Of a stretch of DNA of 64,000 nt, positions 1-9,033 are shown one piece after another. This DNA comes from Acidobacteriota bacterium (GTDB taxonomy: Bacteria > Acidobacteriota > Blastocatellia > UBA7656), in assembly GCA_038040445.1 (NCBI GenBank), contig JBBPIG010000011.1, forward strand, positions 124,001 to 188,000. Direction: 5' to 3'. Position 1 is the first letter of the stretch. Every line of letters begins with the position of its first letter. The notes below the pieces were generated by a model. The model searched no databases, had not been told where the DNA came from, and was given only the letters and a program-made list of their open reading frames with translations. The translations under genes and the position numbers were made by a program.

Positions 1-651
1 TCGACCAGCGCCAATTTTGCGGATGACGTTCGCGCGCAGGTTGATTATCTCCGCGAGCGCAGAGACATCGACCCCGATCGCATTGCGTTAGCCGGGCACA
101 GCGAGGGCGGAATGATCGCGCCGATGGTTGCGGCGAGCGATCCGCGCATCGCGTCCATAGTGCTGCTGGCAGGACCGGGCAAGCGCGGCGACGCGATCAT
201 CGCTTATCAGGTGAATCAAGGTCTGCGGGGCGACCCAACTCTGACTGAAGAAGCCAGAGCCAAAGCCCGCGCCGAGCAGCAAGAAGCTATGCGCAAGGCA
301 ATCGAAGGCGACGCGTCGGCGCCTGAAGCAATGCGCGCGACGTGGATGAGATACTTTCTTGCTTACGATCCACTGCCGGCGATTCGAAAGGTCCGTCAGC
401 CGATATTGATCCTGCAAGGCGAGCTTGATCGGCAGGTGACCGCTGACCAGGCGGAGATGCTTGAGAAGGCGGCGCGCGAAGCAGGCAATCGCGACGTGAC
501 CGCCCGCGTCTTCGTTGGGCTCAATCATCTGTTTCTTCCGGCGAAGACCGGCGCGCCCAGCGAATACTCTTCGCTTTCCACTAACGCGATCCCCGATGAC
601 GTGATGAAGCTGTTAAGCGATTGGCTTGCGCAAAAGCTGAAAGTGAAGTGA
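1..651 (+). CDS. Alpha/beta hydrolase, 5' end cut by the window
   Basis: At least 216 residues are visible; the frame is open from base 1, so the N-terminus lies outside the window. The nucleophile elbow GHSEGG is near residue 35. The acid is probably the Asp in LQGELDRQVT, and the base is the His in GLNHLF near the C-terminus, giving a complete Ser-Asp-His order. This is typical of serine hydrolases of the prolyl-oligopeptidase/dienelactone-hydrolase type. The substrate cannot be told. The next gene starts 12 bases after its stop, so the two may share a transcript. Family membership is secure, specific function is not. Confidence 0.85.
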   Translation, partial: STSANFADDVRAQVDYLRERRDIDPDRIALAGHSEGGMIAPMVAASDPRIASIVLLAGPGKRGDAIIAYQVNQGLRGDPTLTEEARAKARAEQQEAMRKAIEGDASAPEAMRATWMRYFLAYDPLPAIRKVRQPILILQGELDRQVTADQAEMLEKAAREAGNRDVTARVFVGLNHLFLPAKTGAPSEYSSLSTNAIPDDVMKLLSDWLAQKLKVK

Positions 652-662
652 CCCTGGATTCC

Positions 663-1682
663 ATGAATCGACTCGCTATCGTCGTTGCCGTTCTTTCCCT
701 GGTCGGGTATCCGCCGGCCCACCTCCGCGCCGCGATGGAACCCATCGCTAAACCTGCGCCGATTGCGCTTCAAACCCCGCTGCGCATCGCGCTCATCGGC
801 TTCTCTCGCGCAAAGGCAACCGGCGACTCCGTCGCCCTCGACTCCTCGTTTGCCGAAGCTTTCGGCCGCGACTCGCGCGTTGTGTTGATCGATCATTCGA
901 TGATGCAGCCGGCATTGAGCGGAATCGGCTATGAGGGTTCGATAAACATGAGCAAGGAAGAAGCGAGGAGGCTCGCCGCCGCCATCGGCTGCGACTTTTT
1001 CATTGTAGGCAAAGCTGAAGCGCTCACTCGCAGCGAGGTCAAGAACGAATCCCACGAAGAAGCGTTCGCGGGAGTGATGATTGTTGACGGGAGGACGGGT
1101 TCGCTTGCGGTCTTCTTTTTCGTCTCGGAAAAGGCGGCGACGCGGGAAGGCGCCTTGCGCGCAGTTGCGAGAGCACTGGGTGAACGCGCCCCCGGGTACA
1201 TCGATTCCATGATTCAAATCCGCACGCCGGGTCCGATGCCGGCTCTAAAGGATTCGGGCAACTCTGGTGATGTCATCGAAGATATGCCAGAAGAAGACTC
1301 GCCTCGCGCGGCCGGTTTCAAACCACCGCAGTTCCTCAGCCGAGTTAAGCCCGGTTATACAAGCGAAGCAGAGCAGGCGGATATCACGGCTACCGTGGAG
1401 GTGATGGCTGTCTTTCGTTCGAATGGAGAAGTTGGGGGCGTTGAGATAACTCGATGGGCCGGCTTCGGGTTGGACGAATCGGCAGTCGCGGCCGTACGAC
1501 AACTGAAATACGCGCCCGCGACGCGAGATGGCAATCCCGTTAACATCCGCGCGATGATCCGCTACAACTTCCGTCGAGTGAACGATGTCTCTCAACCTCA
1601 AGAGCAACTCGTTCCAAAGCCGCCGGATAACCCCGAGCGCGACCTGCGACAGCTCTTCAAACCAACCTATCGCCGCCCGTAG
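663..1682 (+). CDS. TonB C-terminal-domain protein with signal peptide
   Basis: 339 residues from the ATG at 663. An in-frame ATG at 621 would overlap the previous gene and bury the signal peptide, so 663 is preferred although its ribosome site is weak. Residues 1-25 form a signal peptide. The middle (about 35-200) has a TolB/CsgG-like look with alternating hydrophobic strands. A TonB C-terminal domain lies at about 235-315: a KPGYTSEA segment, then strands ending in MIRYNFRR. Family knowledge: TonB C-domains contact outer-membrane receptors or act as periplasmic scaffolds. There is no N-terminal proline-rich anchor, so it is probably not a classical energy transducer. A decayed relative of the C-domain occurs at 19028-19257. 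Confidence 0.8.
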   Translation: MNRLAIVVAVLSLVGYPPAHLRAAMEPIAKPAPIALQTPLRIALIGFSRAKATGDSVALDSSFAEAFGRDSRVVLIDHSMMQPALSGIGYEGSINMSKEEARRLAAAIGCDFFIVGKAEALTRSEVKNESHEEAFAGVMIVDGRTGSLAVFFFVSEKAATREGALRAVARALGERAPGYIDSMIQIRTPGPMPALKDSGNSGDVIEDMPEEDSPRAAGFKPPQFLSRVKPGYTSEAEQADITATVEVMAVFRSNGEVGGVEITRWAGFGLDESAVAAVRQLKYAPATRDGNPVNIRAMIRYNFRRVNDVSQPQEQLVPKPPDNPERDLRQLFKPTYRRP

Positions 1683-1691
1683 TTGTGAAGG

Positions 1692-1812
1692 AGGGTATCC
1701 GCGCAAATCCGTCTAATCAGTGTCATCCGTGGTCTATGCGGCGCTGGCAATTGCGATTCTTACAAACTCATAGACCACGGATGACGCGGCTTTGACGGAT
1801 TCGCACTGATTT
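1692..1812. repeat. Dispersed palindromic element A, copy 1
   Basis: A 120-base imperfect inverted repeat. The left arm contains GTCATCCGTGGTCTATG and the right arm contains CATAGACCACGGATGAC, separated by about 30 bases. The reverse complement of 33831-33951 matches it almost throughout, including the loop (GGCAAT..GCGATTCTTAC). It is non-coding and sits between two convergent genes. Confidence 0.85.
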
Positions 1813-1871
1813 CGTATTTTGATCGCTAGCGAAACGGCTGTTACAAGTCACTGGTTTATCCCACCGGCTCG

Positions 1872-2819
1872 CTACCTCTTGAACATATCCAAAACCCACT
1901 TCGGCGGATCGGGCTCCTGATCGAGTTTCATCTTCAATCCAAGACTCCCCGTCCATCTGTGCATCCACGACGGTCCATGCAAACCGATATAATCGTCTCT
2001 CGTCTGATAGGCCTTATCCTCCATCGCCTGATCCAGCGCGACGAAGCGATAACCGCGGGCCTCCAATCTCTTCAACAACTCGTCGAGGCAATCGGCATTG
2101 ATGTCGTTCGCATGAATCAAAAGGATCTGGCTGATCTCTCGCCCAAACATCTCGCTTGAAAGCCGCTCGAAGAACTCGAACTGCGCGTCGTTGTAGTCCA
2201 GATAGGTCTTGCGAAGCCGCTCCGTCAACGCCGTGTCCTTGCTGCGCCGGGCGTCAGAGTAAATCTGATTGAAGGTGTAGTCCGAATTCTCGATGGTGAA
2301 CGGCGCGACCTTGTAGCCGCGTTCGCGCAGGAAGGTCTCGAACGCAGCCTTCACTTCTTTGTTCGGCCCGGTGCTGGTGTAAGGGTGTCGAAAATAGAGT
2401 TGATAGGGCTGTCGCTCGTTCATCAGCCGCCGAGTGATGACCTCGCCCTTGATAACATCGTCCTCATACGCAAGCAGTGGAGTGTTCAACAGTCGAAGAT
2501 GGGAGAACGTGTGATTGCCAAGCGTCATTCCCGCGTCGACCCATTGCTTGAGCACTTCGATGCGAGCGTCGATCTCACCCGGTGTGTGCAGCTTGCCTTC
2601 GTTGACGAATCCGATGGCCGGAGCGCGGTGAAGCTTGAGCGTTCGCAGCAGCTCAGTCGTGTTGCGTCTCATCGTCGCAACGTCGCGGCTGAAGACCTCG
2701 GGCAGATCATCAAAAGTGAGCGCGACCGTACGGCGAGCCTCCCCACCAGCCTCGATGTGTTGAGCGTTCGACAAAGGAACAAACAGGATTGCGAGTAGTA
2801 TCAGCAAAAAGTGTTTCAT
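1872..2819 (-). CDS. Secreted polysaccharide deacetylase (NodB fold)
   Basis: 315 residues from the ATG at 2819, which has GGAG at good spacing; another ATG lies directly before it and a longer start at 2837 is less likely. The N-terminus MKHFLLILLAILFVPLSNA is a signal peptide. NodB motif 1 is VALTFDDLPE, with the catalytic and metal-binding Asp pair. Motif 2 is GNHTFSH, with both metal-binding His residues. The family are metal-dependent carbohydrate esterases (CE4) that remove acetyl groups from chitin, peptidoglycan or other N-acetyl glycans; the substrate here is unknown. The C-terminal 100 residues diverge from short CE4 enzymes but resemble the larger NodB-domain hydrolases. It is convergent with the TonB-like gene. 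Confidence 0.88.
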   Translation of the reverse strand: MKHFLLILLAILFVPLSNAQHIEAGGEARRTVALTFDDLPEVFSRDVATMRRNTTELLRTLKLHRAPAIGFVNEGKLHTPGEIDARIEVLKQWVDAGMTLGNHTFSHLRLLNTPLLAYEDDVIKGEVITRRLMNERQPYQLYFRHPYTSTGPNKEVKAAFETFLRERGYKVAPFTIENSDYTFNQIYSDARRSKDTALTERLRKTYLDYNDAQFEFFERLSSEMFGREISQILLIHANDINADCLDELLKRLEARGYRFVALDQAMEDKAYQTRDDYIGLHGPSWMHRWTGSLGLKMKLDQEPDPPKWVLDMFKR

Positions 2820-3436
2820 CATTTCTCCGTGAATCAAGATATCGAGTCCTGCTACTCGACATAATATCTAACTGCGATCCTTGCGCCCGGTTCCTCAAAC
2901 TCTGGGGATGCTGAGAAACTGCCTTCTGCCACCAGGACACCAAGGCACGAAGAGCACGAAGGTGGTCAACGTGACTTGGTGCGGCTTTGTGTCTTCGAGT
3001 CTTCGTGGCGGAACGGGTGGTCGTTGGATCGGTCCGGCACTCAGCTTGCCTCTTCGTTGCGACGTCCGGCACGCCGAAACACAGGCGGCCGGCTCGAGCG
3101 AACAGACCGGATCAAAGCCCGTGCTCGAGTTCTGTTGCATACGCAGGGGCTTACCGAAGTTTCTAGCGGTCGATCGCTGCGACCGAGGGCCCTTGAAGGT
3201 TAGACGGCGGAGCGTAATTTTTCCGCTCGTTGAGGGGATTTCCGCAGCCAGTTGGGGAAGATCTCCCGGTTGGGCGTGCGCCAGTAGCCTGCTTTTCAGA
3301 TTTGTCATCATCCATAGTTTTTTCAGACAGGCAGAGCGCACAAGCAAACCGATTGTCGCGAGACCGTCCGATACGGTATCCGCGCAGTCGAACGATCAAC
3401 CGGACTTCGGTCAATTAACTCAGGAGGGGAGGCTTC
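2820..3436. other. Intergenic region, about 600 bases
   Basis: No gene is supported here. An open frame over 2881-3588 exists but runs into the monooxygenase-like gene in the wrong frame, has no ribosome site and has an arginine/serine-rich composition typical of chance translation. The stretch holds an inverted repeat at 2929-3020 and presumably the divergent promoters for the flanking genes, which I could not place. Confidence 0.6.
2929..3020. repeat. Imperfect inverted repeat (CACGAAGA type)
   Basis: The left arm includes CACCAAGGCACGAAGAGCAC and the right arm TTTGTGTCTTCGAGTCTTCG. They are reverse complements with mismatches, around a loop of about 22 bases. It resembles intergenic stem-loop repeats; no second copy was seen in this window. 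Confidence 0.55.
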
Positions 3437-4858
3437 ATGAAACGCACAACTTACATTCTTCTTGTCTGTGTTATTGCAGCAGCGGCATTTGTCCTCTCAT
3501 CACAAGTCACCAGCGCGGGAGGGCCATCGGGCAAGGAGATCACCTTCGCCAAGGACGTTGCGCCAATCTTCAACAAGAGCTGCTCTGAATGCCATCGTCC
3601 CGGTGAGGCCGCGCCCTTCTCGACCCTGACCTTCGCCGGCGTGCGTCCGTGGGCAAGAGCCATCCGTGAAAAGGTCTTGCTTCAGTCGATGCCACCCTGG
3701 CACGCCGATCCGCACTACGGCGTCTGGGCCAATGACCGGCGCCTGACCCAACCCGAGATCGACACGATCGTCCGATGGGTGGACGGCGGGGCAAAGGAAG
3801 GCAATCCGAAAGACCTGCCCGCTGCGCCCCAGTTCCCCGAAGGCTGGAGCATTGGAAAGCCTGACCTCGTCATCCAAATGCCCGAACCGTTCACCCTCGA
3901 AGCAAGCGGCCCGGATGAGTATCAGTATTTCTCAGTTGACCCGGGTTTCAAGGAAGACGTTTACGTTCAGAGAACCGAGGCCCGGCCAGGCAATCGCAAA
4001 ATAGTTCACCACATCATCGCTTTCATCCAGTCTCCGAATGCGAACGGAAGACAGCGGCCCAATCTGAGCAAAGAAGAAATCGAGAAGCTGCGCGCGAAGA
4101 TGGAAAAGGACTCGCCCACCTATCGCGAAGGCTTCCTGGTTCGCACGAAGCTGGATGCGCCGGTGTTTGATGACGGATGCTCCGCGCCAAACGGCGGAAG
4201 GCTCAATCGATTGGACCGGGGCCAGGACATGGAGAACGGCCAATTGCTCGCCGGCTATGCGCCGGGGATGAATCAAGCGATCTGGGAACCCGGCACCGTT
4301 AAGCGGATTCCAGCCGGTTCGAAGATAGTCTTCCAGTTGCACTACTCGAAGGCCGCCGGTTCCGTGCAGACGGATCGCTCGAGCGTCGGACTCATCTTTG
4401 CTAAGACTGCGCCAAAAAGCCTGGTGCGTACCTACGGCATTTCAAACAACGCCTTTCTGATCCCGCCGGGCGCCGACAATCATCGGGTCACCTCGTGCTG
4501 GACCGCTAACGAAGACGTCCACATCATCAACTTCATGCCGCACCTTCACCTTCGCGGCAAGGCTGTTGAATACCGGGCCTTCTATCCGGATGGCCGCAGC
4601 GAGATTCTGCTGAACGTGCCGAGGTACGATTTCTCGTGGCAGACAGTTTATTACTTCAAGGAGCCGAAGGCGCTCCCCAAAGGCACGCGCATCATGGTGA
4701 CGGGGTACTTCGATAATTCGACGAAGAACAAATACAACCCTGATGCGGCGAAGGCGGTACGTTACGGAGAACCGACCTACGACGAGATGATGATCGGCTG
4801 GATGGATTACACATTGGACAAGCAGCCGGTGAAGCCTTCGATGCCAGCGAAGAACTGA
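3437..4858 (+). CDS. Secreted cytochrome c / copper type II monooxygenase-like protein
   Basis: 473 residues, with a strong ribosome site (AGGAGGGG) before the ATG. A signal peptide covers residues 1-27. One c-type heme site, CSECH, is at residues 49-53, followed by a planctomycete/acidobacterial-type cytochrome region to about 130. The rest resembles the copper type II ascorbate-dependent (PHM-like) fold: HH at 191-192, HLH at 369-371 and a Met-rich EMMIGWM near 450. Together these fit the CuH and CuM sites of that family. Proteins of this layout are common in Acidobacteriota and are often called thiol-disulfide isomerases without evidence. The likely location is periplasmic. An electron-transfer-coupled copper oxygenase is inferred; the substrate is unknown. 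Confidence 0.75.
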   Translation: MKRTTYILLVCVIAAAAFVLSSQVTSAGGPSGKEITFAKDVAPIFNKSCSECHRPGEAAPFSTLTFAGVRPWARAIREKVLLQSMPPWHADPHYGVWANDRRLTQPEIDTIVRWVDGGAKEGNPKDLPAAPQFPEGWSIGKPDLVIQMPEPFTLEASGPDEYQYFSVDPGFKEDVYVQRTEARPGNRKIVHHIIAFIQSPNANGRQRPNLSKEEIEKLRAKMEKDSPTYREGFLVRTKLDAPVFDDGCSAPNGGRLNRLDRGQDMENGQLLAGYAPGMNQAIWEPGTVKRIPAGSKIVFQLHYSKAAGSVQTDRSSVGLIFAKTAPKSLVRTYGISNNAFLIPPGADNHRVTSCWTANEDVHIINFMPHLHLRGKAVEYRAFYPDGRSEILLNVPRYDFSWQTVYYFKEPKALPKGTRIMVTGYFDNSTKNKYNPDAAKAVRYGEPTYDEMMIGWMDYTLDKQPVKPSMPAKN

Positions 4859-4885
4859 GCATCGCTCTAGCGATCTCTGCACGCC

Positions 4886-4928
4886 ACTGAATCCTGAATC
4901 TGCGACTGGGTCGGGTTCAGGATTCAGT
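4886..4928. terminator. Hairpin after the monooxygenase-like gene
   Basis: A perfect 13-base inverted repeat (ACTGAATCCTGAA / TTCAGGATTCAGT) with a 17-base loop, starting 27 bases after the stop codon. Its position suits a transcription end, but no T-tract follows, so it may instead be an mRNA-stabilising hairpin or a repeat. Confidence 0.4.
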
Positions 4929-5325
4929 GCTCACAACCGAGCGTTGGTGAGATTGGCCGTGACCGCTGTGTGTTACCGACTTTTTCAGCAGCCTGCTAGT
5001 GGAAAAGAGATGGCCATATTTCTCGAGCGCGACGCATCTCCCATTGAACCGCAACCACTCGAACCGGCACGATGCAAAAGGAACTGAATGAGGCAGCGGA
5101 GGGTGGATATCGGCTGTTGCCTCGAACGATGATCGCCAAAACACAGGCGATTATCGGCTCCGTGGAAATAGTAGTGATTTGGAGCGCCCGCCAGCAGCAC
5201 AAGAACGATATTAGTATAAGCTCTTAGCTGGTCAGAACGTCTCATCTATCAACCGAGCGGGAACTTCCCCAACAGGAAAGGTGTCTAATGAGCGATTCAA
5301 CTCTCTAGAAGCTAAAGGAAGAAGG
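4929..5325. other. Intergenic region before the ABC genes
   Basis: About 400 bases with no supportable gene; short open frames on the minus strand have no ribosome sites or recognisable motifs. It presumably contains the promoter of the ABC ATPase gene. Confidence 0.5.
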
Positions 5326-6207
5326 ATGCTCGGAATAAAGGAATTGAAAAAGACTTACCCGAGCGGGATTCAGGCGCTCAAAGGAATCACGCTCGACGTT
5401 CCTTCCGGGATGTTCGGGTTGCTCGGGCCAAATGGCGCCGGCAAGACCACGTTGATGAAGATAGTGGCGACTCTGCTCGAACCGGACTCCGGCACAGTTG
5501 AGATGAACGGCGTCGACTTGATCTCTCGCAAGGATAGAGCGCGTCAGATGCTTGGCTACCTGCCGCAAGAGTTTGGGCTTTACCCTACGCTAACAGCGGA
5601 GCAGACGCTCGATTACTTCGCGAAGCTGAAGGGCGTGTGGAAGAGAGAAGAGCGTCGCGCCTTGATCGGCGCTCTCCTCGAAAGAGTAAATCTGTCATCC
5701 GCTCGCAAGCAGAAGGTCGGAGAGTTTTCGGGAGGGATGCGACAGCGACTGGGAATCGCCCAAGCTCTAATCGGTGAACCGGAGCTGATTATTGTTGACG
5801 AACCCACAGCTGGATTAGACCCGGAGGAACGAGTTCGTTTTCACAACTTGCTTTCTGAAACCGCGGGTGAAGATACCGTAGTCATCCTCTCAACTCACAT
5901 TGTCTCCGACGTCTCGAACCTCTGCAGCCAGATGGCCATCATTCGACATGGCGAAATCCTCACGTCATGCACCCCGCGGCATGCTATCGACGGGCTCAAA
6001 GATTCCGTCTGGGAAGCAGCGGTGCCGCGCGAACACGTCTCGGCATTGAAGGCACGCTGCCAGGTAATCTCTTCGCAGATGTTGGGTGGAATGGCGCGCG
6101 TGAGGGTGATATCAAAGGGCGAGCGACCAGGCGAAGAGTTTAGTCCGGCAGCTCCGGCTCTCGAAGATTGCTATTTTGATTTGGTCAGTCAAACAAACGA
6201 TGTCTGA
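5326..6207 (+). CDS. ABC transporter ATP-binding protein
   Basis: 293 residues from the ATG at 5326, preceded by AAAGGAAGAAGG; a GTG at 5281 in frame adds 15 residues but lacks a ribosome site. Walker A GPNGAGKT is at 34-41, the signature FSGGMRQRLG follows, Walker B is LIIVDEPTAGLDP, and the H-loop is in STHIVSD. The C-terminal 70 residues form the extension seen in ABC-2 type export and gliding/antibiotic-resistance ATPases. It pairs with the permease 41 bases downstream. It would energise export or a mechanical membrane process from the cytoplasmic face; the cargo is unknown. Confidence 0.93.
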   Translation: MLGIKELKKTYPSGIQALKGITLDVPSGMFGLLGPNGAGKTTLMKIVATLLEPDSGTVEMNGVDLISRKDRARQMLGYLPQEFGLYPTLTAEQTLDYFAKLKGVWKREERRALIGALLERVNLSSARKQKVGEFSGGMRQRLGIAQALIGEPELIIVDEPTAGLDPEERVRFHNLLSETAGEDTVVILSTHIVSDVSNLCSQMAIIRHGEILTSCTPRHAIDGLKDSVWEAAVPREHVSALKARCQVISSQMLGGMARVRVISKGERPGEEFSPAAPALEDCYFDLVSQTNDV

Positions 6208-6248
6208 CAGGCTTCAGCTTGTCGGACCTTGGGTGAATTCAAACACAG

Positions 6249-8141
6249 ATGACCCTGAAGTTTATCGGACATCTTACCGGGCGCGTTAAGATGACAAATC
6301 CATTCCATACGCCGTTCGTTGCTGTCTTTCAGAACGAGGTGCTACTCAATAGTAAGCGCGTCGCTCCTTATGCGTTGATCATTCTATTCAGTGCCCATGC
6401 TGTTCTATGGTGGGGCTGGAGCGCTGCTGCTACCTACGGTTGGGCAACAAACGGAGACTACAACATCGTCAGGAACTTGCAGGGCTTCTCCTTACTGGGG
6501 CTCCCGATCTTCACCGCTCTCATCATGGGAGACGCCGTGATCAGAGATTTCCGCATCGGCGTTGACCCGCTTGTCTTTTCAAAGCCTGTCAGTCGCAGTG
6601 CGTATCTTCTCGGCAAATTTTTCGGCAACTTCTTTGTGCTCGTCTGTTGTCAGTCGACTTTCGCGCTAACGATGCTGTTACTGCAATGGTTCCCCCTGGC
6701 GCGGGTGGTTGTCCTGCCGGTGCGAGTCTTCCCTTATTTCAAGCATTTCTTTTTTCTTGTAGTCATCTCACATTTATTTTTGGCTGCCATCTACTTTACG
6801 GTCGGAACCCTTACACGCAACGCGAAGATCGTGTACGCCTCGGCCGTCGCTTTTTACCCGCTCTATATCGCTTACGGAGTACTCTTCTTGAAAGAATTAC
6901 CGCGACGCTGGGGCGTAACGCTCGATCCTATGCTAGTTGGCTTTAACAGCGTGGACCGGGTGAATTGGGAAGACGCCGATGGGATTAATCGGATTGTAAT
7001 CAGCTACAGCTCAGACCTGTTCGCGAACCGCGTGGGAGTGATTCTGATTGTGGCCCTGGTACTAACCCTCCTTTACTTTCGATTCTCAATAGCTGAGCGA
7101 CCGGGAAAGGCAGAAGAGTTTTCAACGCTCGGCCTTTCGACAGCAGCGGAAGGGGTTTATTACGACTCGGAGAGCTTCAAGGAGACCAGCGGGCCCCCAT
7201 CGCGGAGGACTGAATCCCCCGAAACCTTGAAAACGACTGTAGTCACCAGCGTCCCGCTCCCCGCAGTCAACACGGCAAGCGTGGGAATTCGCGCGCACCT
7301 CAACAAACTAATCGCGGCCCTGGGTGTTGAGTTTCGGCTACTGCGCAGTGAACGAAGTCTTGTGGTGATTCTGCCTCTGGCTATGCTCCTTTCTTTTTTA
7401 TCACTGCCTTTCCAGGCAGCGTTTTCCGGAGAGACCTATTCCGCGGCGTTTGCGAGTCGCACAGCGAGCGGACTGTTGGTGTTTCTGTTAGGCGTGATTG
7501 TCTTCTACACGGGCGAAGCAATGCACCGTGATCGCGAGGTGAGGATTGAGCCTGTCTTATGGAGCATGCCCGCTCCTAACAGCGTCTTGCTGCTCTCAAA
7601 GTTTCTGCTAACGATTTCATTGACCCTGGTTCTGATCGTCCTGGTTGGTCTTACCGCAATTGCGACCCAACTTCTTAGAGGGCATACGCCGGTTGAGATT
7701 CAAGCCTACCTGATAACCTACTCTGTAATTCTGCTTCCGAGCATAGTTTTCATGGCAGGGACATCCCTCGCGCTGAATGTTCTGCTGCGAGATAAATACC
7801 TCGCCTACGCAGTGAGCATCGGAACAGGCGCCGGCCTCTTCTATCTATACAGCATCGGCTATAACCACTGGCTCTACAATCCGCTCCTTTATCAACTCTG
7901 GAAGTATGCTGATCTAACCGGCGCAGGAAACAATCACGTCACAATCCTGACACATAGAATTTACTGTCTTGCAATTGGGGGTATGTGTCTCGCGCTCGCA
8001 CACCTCTTCTTCGAGCGTAGGTCAACAATGGGACTGACGATTGGCGGCCGTCTGCGCGGTAATGGTTGGTCGATCTTGATGATGGTCATATCCGCAGCGA
8101 TCGCTTTAATCGCAGGTTTAGTGATTGATGCGAGAGAGTGA
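6249..8141 (+). CDS. ABC-2 type permease, two membrane modules in one chain
   Basis: 630 residues; the ATG at 6291 (residue 15) is an alternative start and neither has a clear ribosome site. There are two hydrophobic halves. Residues about 35-275 carry about six TM segments (ALIILFSAHAVLWWGW onward). A hydrophilic linker covers about 280-355. A second set of about six segments runs from 370 to 625. Each half has the ABC-2 look (LVFSKPVSRSAYLLGKF in the first, EPVLWSMPAPNSVLLLSKF in the second), so the protein is a fused dimer of permease domains. With the preceding ATPase it would make a complete exporter of one permease chain plus two ATPases. Confidence 0.88.
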   Translation: MTLKFIGHLTGRVKMTNPFHTPFVAVFQNEVLLNSKRVAPYALIILFSAHAVLWWGWSAAATYGWATNGDYNIVRNLQGFSLLGLPIFTALIMGDAVIRDFRIGVDPLVFSKPVSRSAYLLGKFFGNFFVLVCCQSTFALTMLLLQWFPLARVVVLPVRVFPYFKHFFFLVVISHLFLAAIYFTVGTLTRNAKIVYASAVAFYPLYIAYGVLFLKELPRRWGVTLDPMLVGFNSVDRVNWEDADGINRIVISYSSDLFANRVGVILIVALVLTLLYFRFSIAERPGKAEEFSTLGLSTAAEGVYYDSESFKETSGPPSRRTESPETLKTTVVTSVPLPAVNTASVGIRAHLNKLIAALGVEFRLLRSERSLVVILPLAMLLSFLSLPFQAAFSGETYSAAFASRTASGLLVFLLGVIVFYTGEAMHRDREVRIEPVLWSMPAPNSVLLLSKFLLTISLTLVLIVLVGLTAIATQLLRGHTPVEIQAYLITYSVILLPSIVFMAGTSLALNVLLRDKYLAYAVSIGTGAGLFYLYSIGYNHWLYNPLLYQLWKYADLTGAGNNHVTILTHRIYCLAIGGMCLALAHLFFERRSTMGLTIGGRLRGNGWSILMMVISAAIALIAGLVIDARE

Positions 8142-8309
8142 TTGTGGTTTAAGGCTTAACTCCTGTTAAAGTGCGTCTAACAACTTCCTTGGACCGGAGC
8201 GCGGGTGGCATTACTTTGCTCTTTGCTTTCCAGGTTGTTGAGGATCGCGGCGCGCGGTCAACTCAACCGTTGGGGGTCGTCGCTTAATAATCGAACCTTG
8301 GAGTAGATT

Positions 8310-9017
8310 ATGAGTTTCTTAACAAGATCGCTCGCTGTCTTAATAGTAAGTTTCTTGTGCTTGTCGCAAAGCATAGCGCAACGCAACTCCGATGTTGCTC
8401 ACAATCCACGTCATATTTTGAGTGACGTGCCGCGGAGAGTTGATACAAAGGCGCGTTACTTGTTTTATCTACACGGAAAGATTGTCGAGCAAGGCAGGAG
8501 ACCGGCGCATCCGCAATACGGCGTTTATGAGTATGACCAAATACTCGACGCCTTTGAGCAAGAAGGGTTCGTCGTTATTAGCAAGCAGCGCAACAAAGAC
8601 ACCGGTATTGAGCAATATGGCAAAAGAGTCGCCGGACAAGTCAAACAGTTGCTCGAAGCCGGAGTGCCGCCTGAACACATCACGGTTGTGGGCGCGTCTC
8701 AAGGTTCGTGGATGACGATGCTTGCCTCGACGTATCTTGAAAATCGTAAAGTTAATTTCGTTATTATTGCTGCTTGCTCTGCCGAAGACGCCTTTTTGGA
8801 TTTGGTGAACCTGCACGGGCACGTGCTGTCCATTTACGAGCGCAGCGACCTTGCCGGTTCGTGTCAAAAGTATCGCACCGACGCGACAGGCTTGGGCGAA
8901 TACAAAGAAGTCGAACTTAACACCGGCTTAAAGCACGGTTTTATCTACAGACCGATGAAGGAATGGATTGAACCGACAGTCGCGTGGGCGCAAAGGAATA
9001 CGCTGAACGAAAACTGA
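8310..9017 (+). CDS. Secreted alpha/beta hydrolase-fold protein
   Basis: 235 residues with a signal peptide at 1-23 (MSFLTRSLAVLIVSFLCLSQ) and GGAG before the ATG. The core begins YLFYLHGKIVE. The serine elbow is GASQGSW near residue 130, and a His in GLKHGFIYRP near 215 is a plausible base. It is short for the fold but complete. The family includes esterases and small peptidases; the substrate is not predictable. The next small gene starts 16 bases later. Codon use is slightly more AT-rich than in neighbours, which with the following gene may indicate a separately acquired pair. Confidence 0.72.
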   Translation: MSFLTRSLAVLIVSFLCLSQSIAQRNSDVAHNPRHILSDVPRRVDTKARYLFYLHGKIVEQGRRPAHPQYGVYEYDQILDAFEQEGFVVISKQRNKDTGIEQYGKRVAGQVKQLLEAGVPPEHITVVGASQGSWMTMLASTYLENRKVNFVIIAACSAEDAFLDLVNLHGHVLSIYERSDLAGSCQKYRTDATGLGEYKEVELNTGLKHGFIYRPMKEWIEPTVAWAQRNTLNEN

Positions 9018-9033
9018 ATACGCTGTAAGAGAA

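Noticed and set aside
2881-3588. A 235-codon plus-strand frame in the gap before the monooxygenase-like gene
   Set aside because: It crosses an inverted repeat, runs into the start of a confident gene in another frame, and shows no motif.
4886-4928. Hairpin as a strong intrinsic terminator
   Set aside because: No T-tract follows, so only a weak call is made.
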